A stretch of 64,000 bases of DNA. Source: Neobacillus rhizosphaerae. Its GTDB lineage: Bacteria; Bacillota; Bacilli; Bacillales; Cytobacillaceae. The notes under the pieces were generated by a model, which was given only the letters and a program-made list of their open reading frames with translations, was not told the origin of the DNA and did no database searches. The stretch's first letter is position 1. Every line of letters starts with the position of its first letter. The DNA is taken from NCBI RefSeq assembly GCF_937468385.1, contig NZ_CALBWS010000001.1, forward strand, positions 62,001 to 126,000, written 5' to 3'. A program made the translations under genes and the position numbers. Below are positions 34,842-44,670 of the stretch, piece after piece.

Positions 34842-36343
34842 CTTGTACTCCATTGATTGATTATGTCTTTTAACAAATCCCATTTTAGATGGCTTTTCAT
34901 TTGGGAAGCTAGAAAATCAAATCTTTTATCTTTAAAGTCGTTAATATAAGTGGGTTCTTGAACAGGAATTCCTTTTCTTTTCCGAATCATGTTTAACCAG
35001 TGACCTCTCCACTCATCATTATGAAATAAATGATGTAGATATGTCCCAATGATTTGGCCGTCCTTTACGAAATAGCCTTCTTCTTCCCCATTGTCTAATA
35101 TTAAAAACGAACATCCCATGTTAGAAAAAACGGTTTTTCCTAAATGAATCTCATACCCTTCTACCTGCTGGTTGGTTGGCAATCTAGTGTCTTTGTGATA
35201 CTTGCCAATAACTCGATTTGTTTCTTTTTCTTCATAGAAAGTGGTTATCGCAGGAATACATCCTAATCCCGACACCGTTGAGGCCGATTCTCCAGTATCA
35301 GAACCATCTACATCAATCAATTCCTCACCAAGTATTTGATATCCACCACAAATGCCAACAACATGTCCGCCTGTCTTGACATGTTGTAGGATGAGGATAT
35401 CTAACTGTTTATCTCTTAAGTTTTTCAAATCGCTAATTGTACTTTTTGTGCCAGGAATGATAATGGCATCTGGCTGTCCAAAGTCACTAGCATGATTGAC
35501 CCAGCGTAGCGAAACATCTTCTTCATATAAGAATGGTTCCAAGTCACTGTAATTAGAAATATAAGGTAGATGGATGACTGCAATGTCAAGAGTCCCCTTT
35601 TTCTTGGTTGAAAATTGGGAGCGGAGGGATAATGAATCCTCTCCATCGATCATATGATTCTCCATAAATGGCAATACACCTAATACGGGGATTCCTGTTC
35701 TCTTTTCCAGCCAATCGATTCCATCTTCAAATAAAGTGATATCTCCGCGGAATTTATTGATAATCAATCCTACGACTCTTTTCCTTTCTTTAGGCTCCAA
35801 CAGATCAAGGGTGCCAACAATACTTGCAAATACTCCACCACGATCAATATCAGCTACAAGCACAACAGGAACATCCGCCAGTTCAGCTACCATCATGTTG
35901 ACAATTTCCCGATCCTTTAAATTGATTTCAACGGGGCTGCCTGCTCCCTCAATCACCACTACCTCGAAATGTTCCTCAAGATGATCAAGAGATTTCTTAA
36001 TCACTTCTATCCCCTTTTCATAAAATTGTTCTCGATATTCACGCCCCGAATAAGTCTCGATCGCTTTTCCTAAATAAACTACCTCAGCGTTCTGATTAGA
36101 ACGCGGCTTTAATAAAATGGGATTCATCCATACTGTTGGCTCATTTCTAGCAGCTTCAGCTTGGATTCCTTGTGCTCTGCCGATCTCTTTTCCGTCAACT
36201 GTCACGTAGGAATTATTAGACATATTTTGTGATTTGAAGGGGGTTACTTTTACACCTTCATTGGCAAGAATTCGGCACATGGCCGTAACAATTAGACTTT
36301 TTCCGACATCCGAAGCAGTGCCCTGAATCATGACTCCTTTCAT
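34838..36343 (-). CDS. cobQ: Cobyric acid synthase CobQ
   Basis: 501 residues. N-terminal ATP-binding domain with GTASDVGKSLIVTAMCRIL, the conserved MSNNSYVTVDGKEIGRAQ, then a type-1 glutamine amidotransferase domain with catalytic Cys in HVVGICGGYQILG and a C-terminal HLFHND. Amidates cobyrinic acid side chains to cobyric acid. In a cluster with no corrin-ring genes it can act on salvaged precursors. 4-bp overlap with cobU. Confidence 0.95.
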   Translation of the reverse strand: MKGVMIQGTASDVGKSLIVTAMCRILANEGVKVTPFKSQNMSNNSYVTVDGKEIGRAQGIQAEAARNEPTVWMNPILLKPRSNQNAEVVYLGKAIETYSGREYREQFYEKGIEVIKKSLDHLEEHFEVVVIEGAGSPVEINLKDREIVNMMVAELADVPVVLVADIDRGGVFASIVGTLDLLEPKERKRVVGLIINKFRGDITLFEDGIDWLEKRTGIPVLGVLPFMENHMIDGEDSLSLRSQFSTKKKGTLDIAVIHLPYISNYSDLEPFLYEEDVSLRWVNHASDFGQPDAIIIPGTKSTISDLKNLRDKQLDILILQHVKTGGHVVGICGGYQILGEELIDVDGSDTGESASTVSGLGCIPAITTFYEEKETNRVIGKYHKDTRLPTNQQVEGYEIHLGKTVFSNMGCSFLILDNGEEEGYFVKDGQIIGTYLHHLFHNDEWRGHWLNMIRKRKGIPVQEPTYINDFKDKRFDFLASQMKSHLKWDLLKDIINQWSTR

Positions 36344-36912
36344 TGCCTCACACCCTTCATAGCAATTGGAATCCCTGCTTCCACTAAAAAAGCTTGATCC
36401 GCTTCTTCAACTAAAACCTGATGGATCTGTCCCAGCAATCGACTATATAAAAATACGAGATCATTTCCAGGTAATGACTCGTTTAAAACTTCATTACTAA
36501 CAACAATCATTGTTCCTGCTCGATTTTTTATCGAAATGATCCCTGTAATAATTTTTTCTTTAACCGTTTCTAAAAAAGAATCATTCCACGTTTGCTCAGT
36601 AGAAAACAGTTCATTATTTAATAGTGTTGTCACACAATCTAATAAAATGATATCACCACTAGAAAAAGTTTCGGCAAGCCTACCTATTTGAACAGACTGT
36701 TCGATCGTTTTCCATTGGTATGTCCCAGCTTCTCTATCGCTCTGGTGCTTTTCAATTCGTTCCTGCATTTCTGAATCAGAAGGAACTCCCGTTGCAATGT
36801 AATATAGTGGTCCCCCTGATTGGCTTGCTATCTCTAAAGCTAGCCTTTCTGCCATGCTGCTTTTTCCGCTTCTTACACCTCCAGTAATGAAGATTAATGA
36901 TGATGACGCCAT
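36340..36912 (-). CDS. cobU: Adenosylcobinamide kinase / guanylyltransferase CobU
   Basis: 190 residues, usual CobU length. P-loop ITGGVRSGKSSMAERLA, HQSDREAGTYQWKTIEQ, and LLDCVTTLLNNELF with Asp for metal. It phosphorylates cobinamide and then adds GMP. Overlaps the cobD end by 19 bp; GGAGG lies upstream within cobD. Confidence 0.94.
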   Translation of the reverse strand: MASSSLIFITGGVRSGKSSMAERLALEIASQSGGPLYYIATGVPSDSEMQERIEKHQSDREAGTYQWKTIEQSVQIGRLAETFSSGDIILLDCVTTLLNNELFSTEQTWNDSFLETVKEKIITGIISIKNRAGTMIVVSNEVLNESLPGNDLVFLYSRLLGQIHQVLVEEADQAFLVEAGIPIAMKGVRQ

Positions 36913-37970
36913 TCCGCTAACACCTCCATTAGATGATTATTTTCTTCACAGCCTTTAATAGCAAAACGAAGCCATCTTCCCTCCAAACCTGGAAAATTAA
37001 ATGTATGTCGAGGAACGATAGCTTTATGAAGTAGAAATTCAAACAATTTAAACTGATCATTTAAAAATGGATCACGTAATAAATAGAAATTAACGTTGGA
37101 GGAAGAAACGCCAAATTCATTTTTTTTAAAAAATTCAAAGATCCTTTTCCGCTCATTATTAATATATTCCTGTGTCAGCTTAATAAAAGATTCATTTTCT
37201 AAGCATAACTCGCCTGCTCTTAATGCAATGGTATTAATACTCCAATGCGATTGGAGTTGGCTAAGCATTAAAATTGTATCAGGTTGAGCGACCAAATATC
37301 CTAAGCGAATGCCCGGAATCGCAAACATTTTTGTCAACGATCGAATAATAATTAAATTTGAAAACTTGCTTATGTATGGAATGAATGAGTCATATTCTAT
37401 TAAAAAATCAAAAAATGCTTCATCTAAAATAACGAGACAATTGTGCATTTTACATTCCTCGATTATCGATAAAATCGTTGACCTAGGATATTGAATACCT
37501 GTTGGATTATTCGGATTACAAAGGAACATCGCATCGACATGCGCTAGTTTAGCTCGCAATTCATCAAGATTTAATTCGAAATGAGGCTCACATAGTTGAT
37601 GATACAGAACTTCACATTTGTTTGCCTGACAGGCTTTTTCATATTCCGAAAAGGTTGGCTGTACCAATAATACCCTTTTTCCTGCAAGCATTCGTGCAAC
37701 CAAGGTAATAAGCTCTGCTCCCCCATTTCCAATCAAAATAGATTCTACAGGAACCTGTTCTAGGTTCTCGATCCTTTTTTTCAGCTGGATAGCATAGGGA
37801 TCTGGATAAACGAAAATTTCTTGATAAAATTCCATCCATTTTTCTTTCAAAATAGGAGGTGGACCAAGAGGATTGATATTTGCGCTAAAATCATTATAAT
37901 GCTTAGGGAGCGAAAGCCCCATTGCCTCATATAAGTACTGAGGATTAGAGCCATGTGAAGGCCAAATCAA
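36894..37970 (-). CDS. cobD: Threonine-phosphate decarboxylase CobD
   Basis: 358 residues, fold type I PLP enzyme related to histidinol-phosphate aminotransferase. YNDFSANINPLGPP at the N-terminus, NPNNPTG, and PLP lysine in IIRSLTKMFAIPGIRLGY. It makes (R)-1-aminopropan-2-ol phosphate for the nucleotide loop. TTG start at 37970, 26 bp inside cbiB. Confidence 0.93.
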   Translation of the reverse strand: MIWPSHGSNPQYLYEAMGLSLPKHYNDFSANINPLGPPPILKEKWMEFYQEIFVYPDPYAIQLKKRIENLEQVPVESILIGNGGAELITLVARMLAGKRVLLVQPTFSEYEKACQANKCEVLYHQLCEPHFELNLDELRAKLAHVDAMFLCNPNNPTGIQYPRSTILSIIEECKMHNCLVILDEAFFDFLIEYDSFIPYISKFSNLIIIRSLTKMFAIPGIRLGYLVAQPDTILMLSQLQSHWSINTIALRAGELCLENESFIKLTQEYINNERKRIFEFFKKNEFGVSSSNVNFYLLRDPFLNDQFKLFEFLLHKAIVPRHTFNFPGLEGRWLRFAIKGCEENNHLMEVLAEWRHHH

Positions 37971-38910
37971 AGAGCATTCCTCCGATCCATAATAATAGTA
38001 TAAATAAAAATACTGTTTTTGCTAAAATGAAATTCGCCTTTATGATGTGTTCAGCCTGAATCGGATAAATGGGTTCACCCATTTTTGCTCGGTTCGAAAC
38101 CACCCCTTTGTAATAGTTCCTGCCGCCAAGCTGAATCCCTAAAATAGCAGCAACAGCAGCTTCCCCCCAGCCGCTGTTTGGGCTGGGATGCTTTTTCGCA
38201 TCTCGGAACATGATCTCCCAAGCTTTTCGATAACTCCCATGTTCTGGACGTTTTCCTAACAGCATTATGATTCCTGTTAGGCGGCTTGGGATCCAATTCA
38301 TCACATCATCCCATTTAGCTGATGCCCAGCCAAAGTCTTTATATCTTTCGTTTACATACCCAACCATTGAATCACAAGTATTGGTTGCCCGATAGACCAT
38401 AGCGAGAGGAGCTCCTCCGATTAGTGCCCAAAATAAAGGGGCCGTCACTCCGTCACTCGTATTTTCTGCAACAGTCTCAATCGTTCCCCTTGCTATTTCA
38501 CTTTCGTCAAGGTTATCAGTATCACGGCCAACAATATAGGATAATTTCTTTCTTGCTTCGACTAGGTTTCCTGATTTTAACGGTTGATAGACCTCGAGAG
38601 AAGCTTCCTTCAAGCTTCTTTGGGCGATTGATGTAGAAATAATGATACTTTCTACCAATATTCCAATAAAAGGATGAATCTTATATCCTATTAATACTAC
38701 AAGGAACACGATGGAAAAAATAAACAGTAAAATAAAAAGGAGCATCGCAACCCCTTTCCATCTTTTAAATTTCCTTTGATTCCATCGCTTCTCAAAAAAT
38801 GTTATTATCGATCCAATCCATCTTACAGGATGAGGCCATTTAGGGGGATCTCCTATAAGCAAATCAATTATATAAGCAAATGTTATCGAGATAAGGTGAT
38901 AGACAATCAT
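37945..38910 (-). CDS. cbiB: Adenosylcobinamide-phosphate synthase CbiB
   Basis: 321-residue membrane enzyme that attaches aminopropanol (phosphate) to adenosylcobyric acid. Diagnostic IDLLIGDPPKWPHPVRWIG at the start, VGRDTDNLDESEIARGTIE and VAENTSDGVTAPLFW in the middle. Its ATG overlaps the stop of the BtuD-CbiZ gene (ATGA). Confidence 0.95.
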   Translation of the reverse strand: MIVYHLISITFAYIIDLLIGDPPKWPHPVRWIGSIITFFEKRWNQRKFKRWKGVAMLLFILLFIFSIVFLVVLIGYKIHPFIGILVESIIISTSIAQRSLKEASLEVYQPLKSGNLVEARKKLSYIVGRDTDNLDESEIARGTIETVAENTSDGVTAPLFWALIGGAPLAMVYRATNTCDSMVGYVNERYKDFGWASAKWDDVMNWIPSRLTGIIMLLGKRPEHGSYRKAWEIMFRDAKKHPSPNSGWGEAAVAAILGIQLGGRNYYKGVVSNRAKMGEPIYPIQAEHIIKANFILAKTVFLFILLLWIGGMLFDLAFTWL

Positions 38911-40373
38911 GTTTTTTTCCTTTGTTGAGATTTTTGAATCGCCTTAGTCGTGCACTGATAGACAGCTTTACTAATAAGCTTTCCTAAAGGAGTAATCGTG
39001 CCGGCAAAGTCTAACAGTTTTCCCGTTTGAGAAGCTGCAATCAAAATACTATCTGTTGAGGTACCAGTAGCAATGGTTCCTGTGACTTCATCTAACACCA
39101 TGAGATCATGCATGGCCTTTACCTTTGCTTCAGTCGCTGTCATAATACTTTGAATAAATGCTTCCTCCGTTAGCTCACCGTTAACGAAAATCCAGGTATT
39201 AATCGTACCAGGAGTCAATTGAAGTGAATGCTGCTCACTTTTCGAAGCATCAACCGCATTTCCAACCCCCGCTGTGACAACAACAAATATCGAGAAATTG
39301 TTTTGTTCGAGCAGTTGGTACGCCACATCTTCAAGCCATACCGCTGTCATCATTCCAACCGTCTCTGATGGTTCAAACCCCTTTGATTTTAAAAAGGAAG
39401 CCATTTCCACCCGATGATCATCACAATTATAGTCCTTGCTAACATGACGATTGACAAAAGATTGATGCCAGCCTGTTCCCGAGCCAACCACACCTGAAGA
39501 CATTGTTCTTAATGGGGACGGGGATCTTAAGTCGATGAACTCATTCGAAACATGTAACATGGTCTCATTAATTTCAATAACTTTTGTTCCCCTATTCACT
39601 TCCGGTAGTAACACCATTTGCGGTGCAGCTACCTTTGGATGGGGGTGTTTTTGAATTTTTGTATGATATACGTCTCTTATTCGATCCTCTCTAAGAACCT
39701 CATTTGGAATATGATTGATGTTGATGGTTCCTTTTTCCAGCAGGAGCAATCGATCACAATAGAGGCCAGCAAGATTTAAATCATGGAAAATCGAGATCAC
39801 CGTTAATCCATTTTCTGTCGTCCATAATTTTAAAAGATCTAGAAGTTCTTTTTGATACGATAGATCTAAGTGATTTGTCGGTTCATCCAAAAGAAGAATT
39901 TCAGGCTTCTGGGCCAGCGCTTGAGCAAGAAATACCCTTTGTTTTTCGCCACCAGATAACTCTTGAATATTTTTATTTTGAAATGAAGATATTCCGGTCT
40001 GGTCCATGACTCTTTGAACAATGTCCTCATCCTCTTTCGACCAAGTCTGAAACCAGCCTTTTTGATGAGCATATCTTCCAAGTGATACGGTTTCTTTAAC
40101 CGTATAGGAAAAAGACTGTGAAGAATGCTGGGAATGAACGGCAACCATTTGGGCTAGCTGTTTGATCCCATATTCCTGAAGTCTTTTTCCACGAATTAAA
40201 ATCTCACCTTGTTGAAATGGCAGGATACCACTAATCATTTTTAGTAAGGTTGTTTTCCCACTTCCATTTGGTCCTAAAACCCCGAATAATTCACCTTGTT
40301 CCACTTGAAAAGAAATGTCCTTTAATATAGCTTCACCTGAGTAACCACCTGAAACCTGTTGAACGCTAAGCAC
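38907..40373 (-). CDS. Fusion: corrinoid ABC ATPase BtuD with CbiZ amidohydrolase
   Basis: 488 residues. Residues 1 to about 255 are an importer ATPase (Walker A GPNGSGKTT, signature ELSGGEKQR, Walker B LLLDEPTNHLD). Residues from about 275 onward form a CbiZ domain (TMSSGVVGSGTGW, VVVTAGVGNAVDA, TIATGTSTDSILIA). CbiZ hydrolyses adenosylcobinamide or pseudocobalamin to cobyric acid. The fusion physically couples uptake with remodelling. GTG start at 40373, just past the btuC stop. Confidence 0.93.
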   Translation of the reverse strand: MLSVQQVSGGYSGEAILKDISFQVEQGELFGVLGPNGSGKTTLLKMISGILPFQQGEILIRGKRLQEYGIKQLAQMVAVHSQHSSQSFSYTVKETVSLGRYAHQKGWFQTWSKEDEDIVQRVMDQTGISSFQNKNIQELSGGEKQRVFLAQALAQKPEILLLDEPTNHLDLSYQKELLDLLKLWTTENGLTVISIFHDLNLAGLYCDRLLLLEKGTININHIPNEVLREDRIRDVYHTKIQKHPHPKVAAPQMVLLPEVNRGTKVIEINETMLHVSNEFIDLRSPSPLRTMSSGVVGSGTGWHQSFVNRHVSKDYNCDDHRVEMASFLKSKGFEPSETVGMMTAVWLEDVAYQLLEQNNFSIFVVVTAGVGNAVDASKSEQHSLQLTPGTINTWIFVNGELTEEAFIQSIMTATEAKVKAMHDLMVLDEVTGTIATGTSTDSILIAASQTGKLLDFAGTITPLGKLISKAVYQCTTKAIQKSQQRKKT

Positions 40374-40376
40374 TTT

Positions 40377-41438
40377 CTATCCACTTCTTTCCATCCTTTT
40401 TCTTTGTAGTAGGATTAATGCAAATACTGGTGCACCAATTAAAGCCGTAATCACCCCAATTGGCAATTCTGTTGGAGAAATAATCGTCCGAGACAGGAGA
40501 TCAGCTAGAATTAAGAATCCGCTTCCCGTTAAAATAGATAGTGGAAGAAGATGCCGATGATCGGGTCCCCATATTATTCTTGAAAGGTGGGGAATAACAA
40601 GCCCTACAAAACCGATCGTTCCGGAAACGGCAACCGCAGCTCCTGTTAAAATGGAACCAGCCGTTAAGATGACTAGCTTTCTTTTTTGAACATTCACCCC
40701 TAAATGCTGTGCTCTTTCTTCCCCAAATGACATGGCATTTAATTCTTTTGCATTAAAGATAAGTATCGCTGAACCAATGATAAAAAATGGCAAAATGATT
40801 TTTATGTATTCCCAACCTCTCATCGATACACTTCCTAAGAGCCAGCCAATAATTTGCCTTAGCTCATCTCCAGTTAGTGCAATCATGAGAGAAATAAGGG
40901 CTCCTAAAAAGGAGCTAAAGATAATACCCGTTAATATAATCGTCTCCACTCTCATTGAGCGCTCGATTTTCCGGGCAAAAGCAAGTACTAAAAAGATGGT
41001 CAAAAAGGAAAATAGGATACTAAGTAATGGTAAGGTGAAGGAACCTATAAATGGGATGGATAGATGAAAAAACAGTGTTAGGACCGCCCCCACTGACGCC
41101 CCAGAAGATACACCTAATGTATATGGATCTGCTAACGGGTTTCTTAATAGACCTTGAAAGGCCGCTCCTGCAATTGCAAGAGCTGCCCCCACTAGGCCTG
41201 CTAATATTACTCTAGGTAGGCGAATATTCAACACAATACTTGAATACATCGGGTCAATAGACCCTAGTGAAATACCCCCAAATAACTTAGCACTAATAAT
41301 TTGAATAATTGTTAGCATCGGAACGGGAACAGATCCTATTGAAATCCCTAATAAAATAGAGATGAATAGAAAAATTCCAGCTAGTCCATAAGCAACATAC
41401 TTATTATTTAAAAATTTCAGGATAGATAGCCTTTGCAA
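40377..41438 (-). CDS. btuC: Corrinoid ABC permease BtuC
   Basis: 353 residues, FecCD/BtuC family with about ten membrane helices. Typical IRLPRVILAGLVGAALAIAG, FQGLLRNPLADPYTLGVSSG and the C-terminal VGLVIPHLSRIIWGPDHR. TTG start at 41438 with GGAG 9 bases ahead, overlapping the end of btuF by 35 bp. Pairs with the BtuD-CbiZ ATPase. Confidence 0.94.
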   Translation of the reverse strand: MQRLSILKFLNNKYVAYGLAGIFLFISILLGISIGSVPVPMLTIIQIISAKLFGGISLGSIDPMYSSIVLNIRLPRVILAGLVGAALAIAGAAFQGLLRNPLADPYTLGVSSGASVGAVLTLFFHLSIPFIGSFTLPLLSILFSFLTIFLVLAFARKIERSMRVETIILTGIIFSSFLGALISLMIALTGDELRQIIGWLLGSVSMRGWEYIKIILPFFIIGSAILIFNAKELNAMSFGEERAQHLGVNVQKRKLVILTAGSILTGAAVAVSGTIGFVGLVIPHLSRIIWGPDHRHLLPLSILTGSGFLILADLLSRTIISPTELPIGVITALIGAPVFALILLQRKRMERSG

Positions 41439-42366
41439 GATCTTCTACTCCTTCAACGACCCTAGGACCTGAGCGAGTTACACGATCAGAATCGACATCG
41501 ATTACTTGCTTGTTTTTTACAGCATTAACAGTTTCCCAGCCTTTTCTATTTAATACTTGTTCAGCCGGATTTTTTACATAGTACCCATATGTAGTAATGA
41601 TAACATCCGGATTTCGTTTGATCATTGCTTCTTGATCAATTTTGATCCAGCCTTCTTGATCATTTGCGATATTTTCCGCTTGAATCGAGCTTAACATTTC
41701 ATCCATAAAAGTCTTTTTTCCAGGGGTATATATGTCTGGAGCGGGCGATACTTCAACTAATACCTTTTTCTTTTCTTTTATACCCTTCGTCTTTGCGATA
41801 ATTTCAGCTAGTTTGTCCTTCATTCCTTTGATGATTTCGTCTGCTTTTTTTGTTTCTCCGGTAGCTTTGCCAACCATATTAATGGAATCATACACTTGTT
41901 CAAAATTTTGCGCATCATTAACAACAAGTACTGGAATTCCGGCATCTTTTAACTGCTGTAGCCCTTCTTTTGAATTATGGGCAGAAGAGGCATGAGCTAA
42001 TACTAAATTGGGCTTCAAAGAGATAATTTTTTCCAAATTAATATCTTGTCCGCCAATTTTCTCTTTTTTCGTGACATCTTCAGGATAATTATCATAATCA
42101 GAAACACCGACAACTTCTTTCCCGAGACCTAAGGAATAGGCAATTTCCGTATTACTTGGCAACAATGAGACAATCTTTTCAGGCTTCTTTTCTAAAACAA
42201 CCTGATTACCTAATGCATCTTTTACGGTAACTGGAAAAGTGACTTCCGTTTTTTTCTCAACACTTGCTTTATTACCCTCATTAACTTGATCTTTCTTTTC
42301 AGCACAACCTGCTAAAGCTCCTACCGTTAATAAAACTATTAACAATAAAGAATACAATTTCTTCAT
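41404..42366 (-). CDS. btuF: Corrinoid-binding lipoprotein BtuF
   Basis: About 320 residues. Lipoprotein signal MKKLYSLLLIVLLTVGALAG followed by Cys, then a class III (helical backbone) binding domain: KKPEKIVSLLPSNTEIAYSL, IGGQDINLEKIISLKPNLVL, HDQ-like RNPDVIITTYGY. Captures vitamin B12 or cobinamide at the cell surface. I use ATG 42366 after GGGAGAAG; an in-frame extension to 42492 runs through the riboswitch terminator and is rejected. First gene of the operon. Confidence 0.93.
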   Translation of the reverse strand: MKKLYSLLLIVLLTVGALAGCAEKKDQVNEGNKASVEKKTEVTFPVTVKDALGNQVVLEKKPEKIVSLLPSNTEIAYSLGLGKEVVGVSDYDNYPEDVTKKEKIGGQDINLEKIISLKPNLVLAHASSAHNSKEGLQQLKDAGIPVLVVNDAQNFEQVYDSINMVGKATGETKKADEIIKGMKDKLAEIIAKTKGIKEKKKVLVEVSPAPDIYTPGKKTFMDEMLSSIQAENIANDQEGWIKIDQEAMIKRNPDVIITTYGYYVKNPAEQVLNRKGWETVNAVKNKQVIDVDSDRVTRSGPRVVEGVEDLAKAIYPEIFK

Positions 42367-42432
42367 TTTTCTTCTCCCTGCTTTCTGCTTAAATATAATG
42401 ACCGTAACAAAAATAAATCCGACTTGTGCCAA

Positions 42433-42465
42433 TAAAAAAACATCTCCATATGAAATGAAGATGTT
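42433..42465 (-). terminator. Attenuator terminator of the B12 riboswitch
   Basis: AACATCT/AGATGTT stem with inner CAT/ATG, then a run of seven T in the leftward transcript. It lies between the aptamer and the btuF start, so high cobalamin would favour premature termination. Confidence 0.8.
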
Positions 42466-42538
42466 GGTTCGATTAGATTCAATTACTAACATAAAGTAAA
42501 AGGAGTCTAGCCTTCAACACCCCCCTATCCTCGTAGGT

Positions 42539-42704
42539 TTATTGGCGCACAAGAATTAGGCAGGTTTCCTGGCTCATGATCATCGCTTCCTATGTCTTCC
42601 CATCTCATTGACAGTGACATTTTATAGGTTGCTCCCATTTACAGTGGCGGGACCGCGTTGGCTTTTAACCAAACTTCCCAATTAAGCTAAAAGTCTTCCA
42701 ATAA
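42539..42704 (-). promoter_or_regulatory. Cobalamin riboswitch
   Basis: Leftward RNA with the B12 hallmarks: GGGAAG, CCAACGCGGTCCCGCCACTG, AATGTCACTGTCA, and the B12 box GCCAGGAAACCTGCC (42559-42573). TTATTGG and CCAATAA close helix P1. It controls the 13-gene btu/cob operon. Confidence 0.95.
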
Positions 42705-42917
42705 GATTTTAGCACCTAATTTTCATCAATATTATATTGTTAATTCTATTATAAAAAAAGTGGAATGGTTTGTATATGTTTTTTGCTTTAATTTTAAAAC
42801 TCTATTTAAGTAGGAACTTTTTATATTATTTATTATATCCAGATTAACCCTTTCCCTGGTAAGGAAACCAAGAAATTCCTTCAGTTCTGACCAACAATGA
42901 ATTCTAGGTAATGTGTT
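42705..42917. other. Promoter region of the cobalamin operon and end of the rib operon
   Basis: AT-rich 213 bp with TATAAT-like sequences near 42740-42765 on the leftward strand, plausible for the riboswitch transcript. No clear terminator for ribH was seen. Confidence 0.35.
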
Positions 42918-43403
42918 TTATTGTTCAATATTTCTGCAAAGGTTAGCCATTTCGATTGCCGCAACTGCTGCATCCCAGCCCTTATTACCTGCCTTAGTTC
43001 CGGCACGCTCGATGGCCTGTTCAATCGAATCAGTTGTTAACACTCCAAAAATAACAGGAATGCCACTAGTTAATGCAGTCGTGGAGACTCCCTTTGCCGC
43101 TTCATTACATACATAATCAAAATGAGGAGTGGAACCGCGAATGACTGTACCGAGTGTGATAACAGCATCATATTTTTTACTATTGGCCAACTTTTGAGCA
43201 ATCAATGGAATTTCAAATGCACCTGGAACCCAGGCGATATCAATGTCGGATCCACTGACTCCATGTCTTTTAAGGGCATCCTGTGCACCGCCTAATAATT
43301 TACTTGTAATGAATTCATTAAACCGACCAACCACGATACCTACCTTTAATCCAGAGCCTACCAAATTTCCTTCGAATATATTTCCCATTGTGAAAACCTC
43401 CAT
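42918..43403 (-). CDS. ribH: 6,7-dimethyl-8-ribityllumazine synthase RibH
   Basis: 161 residues. Condenses 3,4-dihydroxybutanone phosphate with the ribitylamino pyrimidine. Conserved [53 protein letters not shown] and [12 protein letters not shown]. Last gene of the riboflavin operon; forms capsids that hold RibE in Bacillus. Confidence 0.97.
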   Translation of the reverse strand: MEVFTMGNIFEGNLVGSGLKVGIVVGRFNEFITSKLLGGAQDALKRHGVSGSDIDIAWVPGAFEIPLIAQKLANSKKYDAVITLGTVIRGSTPHFDYVCNEAAKGVSTTALTSGIPVIFGVLTTDSIEQAIERAGTKAGNKGWDAAVAAIEMANLCRNIEQ

Positions 43404-43414
43404 ATACTTATTGT

Positions 43415-44608
43415 TTAATAATGAAACAAATGACCAAGCTTGTCGTGCTTTGTTCTTAAATAATTGGCATTTTCCGTTCTCATTTCCATTTGTAGCGGCA
43501 CCCGTTCCACTACCTCAAGATCATAGCCTTTTAGGCCTTTTATTTTTCGTGGGTTATTCGTTAATAACAGCATTTTTTTTATGCCTAAATCCTTCAAAAT
43601 TTGGGCTCCTATGCCGTATTCCCTTAAATCGGCACCAAAACCAAGCTTTTCATTGGCTTCTACGGTATCATAGCCTTCTTCTTGAAGCTTATAGGCTCTT
43701 AGTTTATTTAGCAAACCGATACCACGGCCCTCCTGACGCATATACAACAGGACACCACTCCCCGCATGATTAATTTGGCTTAAGGCAGCATGGAGCTGTG
43801 GTCCGCAATCACAGCGGTACGAACCGAAAACATCACCTGTCAAACATTCTGAGTGAACTCTAACAAGGACAGGAGTTTCAGGATCAATTTCACCCTTCAC
43901 TAAGGCGACATGCTCTTTTCCGTCAACAAGATTCGAATAACCGACCGCTTTAAAGGTGCCAAATTCTGTTGGTAAATTAATTTCTACTTCTCGTTTAATT
44001 AAGTTATCCTTTTTGTTTCTGTATTCAATCAAGTCTTTTATCGTTATCATTTTCACGTTTAGATTATTAGCAATTTTTCGAAGCTGAGGAACACGCGCCA
44101 TCGTACCGTCCTCATTCATGATTTCACAAATGACCCCGGCAGGCTTGGCGCCACATAATTTAGCTAGGTCTACTGCTGCTTCCGTATGTCCTGTTCTTCG
44201 CAGCACCCCACCTTTTTTAGCAATAAGCGGAAAAATATGACCAGGTCTTTTAAAATCAGCAGCTTTAGACGCTGGATCGAGCATGCTTAAAACTGTGGCG
44301 GAACGTTCAAAGGCAGAAATCCCTGTTGTTGAAAATTTGTGGTCTATGCTTACAGTAAAAGCAGTTCCATGTGAATCCGTGTTGTTTGAAACCATCGGGA
44401 GTAAGTCAAGTTTTTGTGCTAATTCTTCCTCGATCGGAACACATACGAGTCCTCGTCCATAGGTGACCATAAAATTAATCACATCTGGTGAAGTTTTTTC
44501 AGCTAGGGCGATAAAGTCCCCTTCATTTTCTCTATCCTCGTCATCACAAACAATGACAACCTTTCCTTCTTTTAAATCAGTTATGGCCTCATCAATTGTA
44601 TTAAACAC
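43415..44608 (-). CDS. ribBA: Bifunctional DHBP synthase / GTP cyclohydrolase II RibBA
   Basis: 397 residues. N-terminal RibB ([24 protein letters not shown]), C-terminal RibA with zinc cysteines in [20 protein letters not shown] and catalytic Arg/Tyr in [20 protein letters not shown]. It supplies both precursors of riboflavin from ribulose-5-phosphate and GTP. Confidence 0.97.
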   Translation of the reverse strand: MFNTIDEAITDLKEGKVVIVCDDEDRENEGDFIALAEKTSPDVINFMVTYGRGLVCVPIEEELAQKLDLLPMVSNNTDSHGTAFTVSIDHKFSTTGISAFERSATVLSMLDPASKAADFKRPGHIFPLIAKKGGVLRRTGHTEAAVDLAKLCGAKPAGVICEIMNEDGTMARVPQLRKIANNLNVKMITIKDLIEYRNKKDNLIKREVEINLPTEFGTFKAVGYSNLVDGKEHVALVKGEIDPETPVLVRVHSECLTGDVFGSYRCDCGPQLHAALSQINHAGSGVLLYMRQEGRGIGLLNKLRAYKLQEEGYDTVEANEKLGFGADLREYGIGAQILKDLGIKKMLLLTNNPRKIKGLKGYDLEVVERVPLQMEMRTENANYLRTKHDKLGHLFHY

Positions 44609-44670
44609 GCCATATCACTCCTCTTTATATTACAAAACCATGGATGAACCAAGGTTTTCGGTAGTATCGA

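Noticed and set aside
42367..42492. N-terminal extension of BtuF to 42492
   Set aside because: It would run through the riboswitch terminator, and the lipoprotein signal starts precisely at 42366 behind a good ribosome site.
43243..43773. 176-codon rightward frame over ribH/ribBA
   Set aside because: Antisense to both rib genes; Leu/His/Pro-rich nonsense translation.
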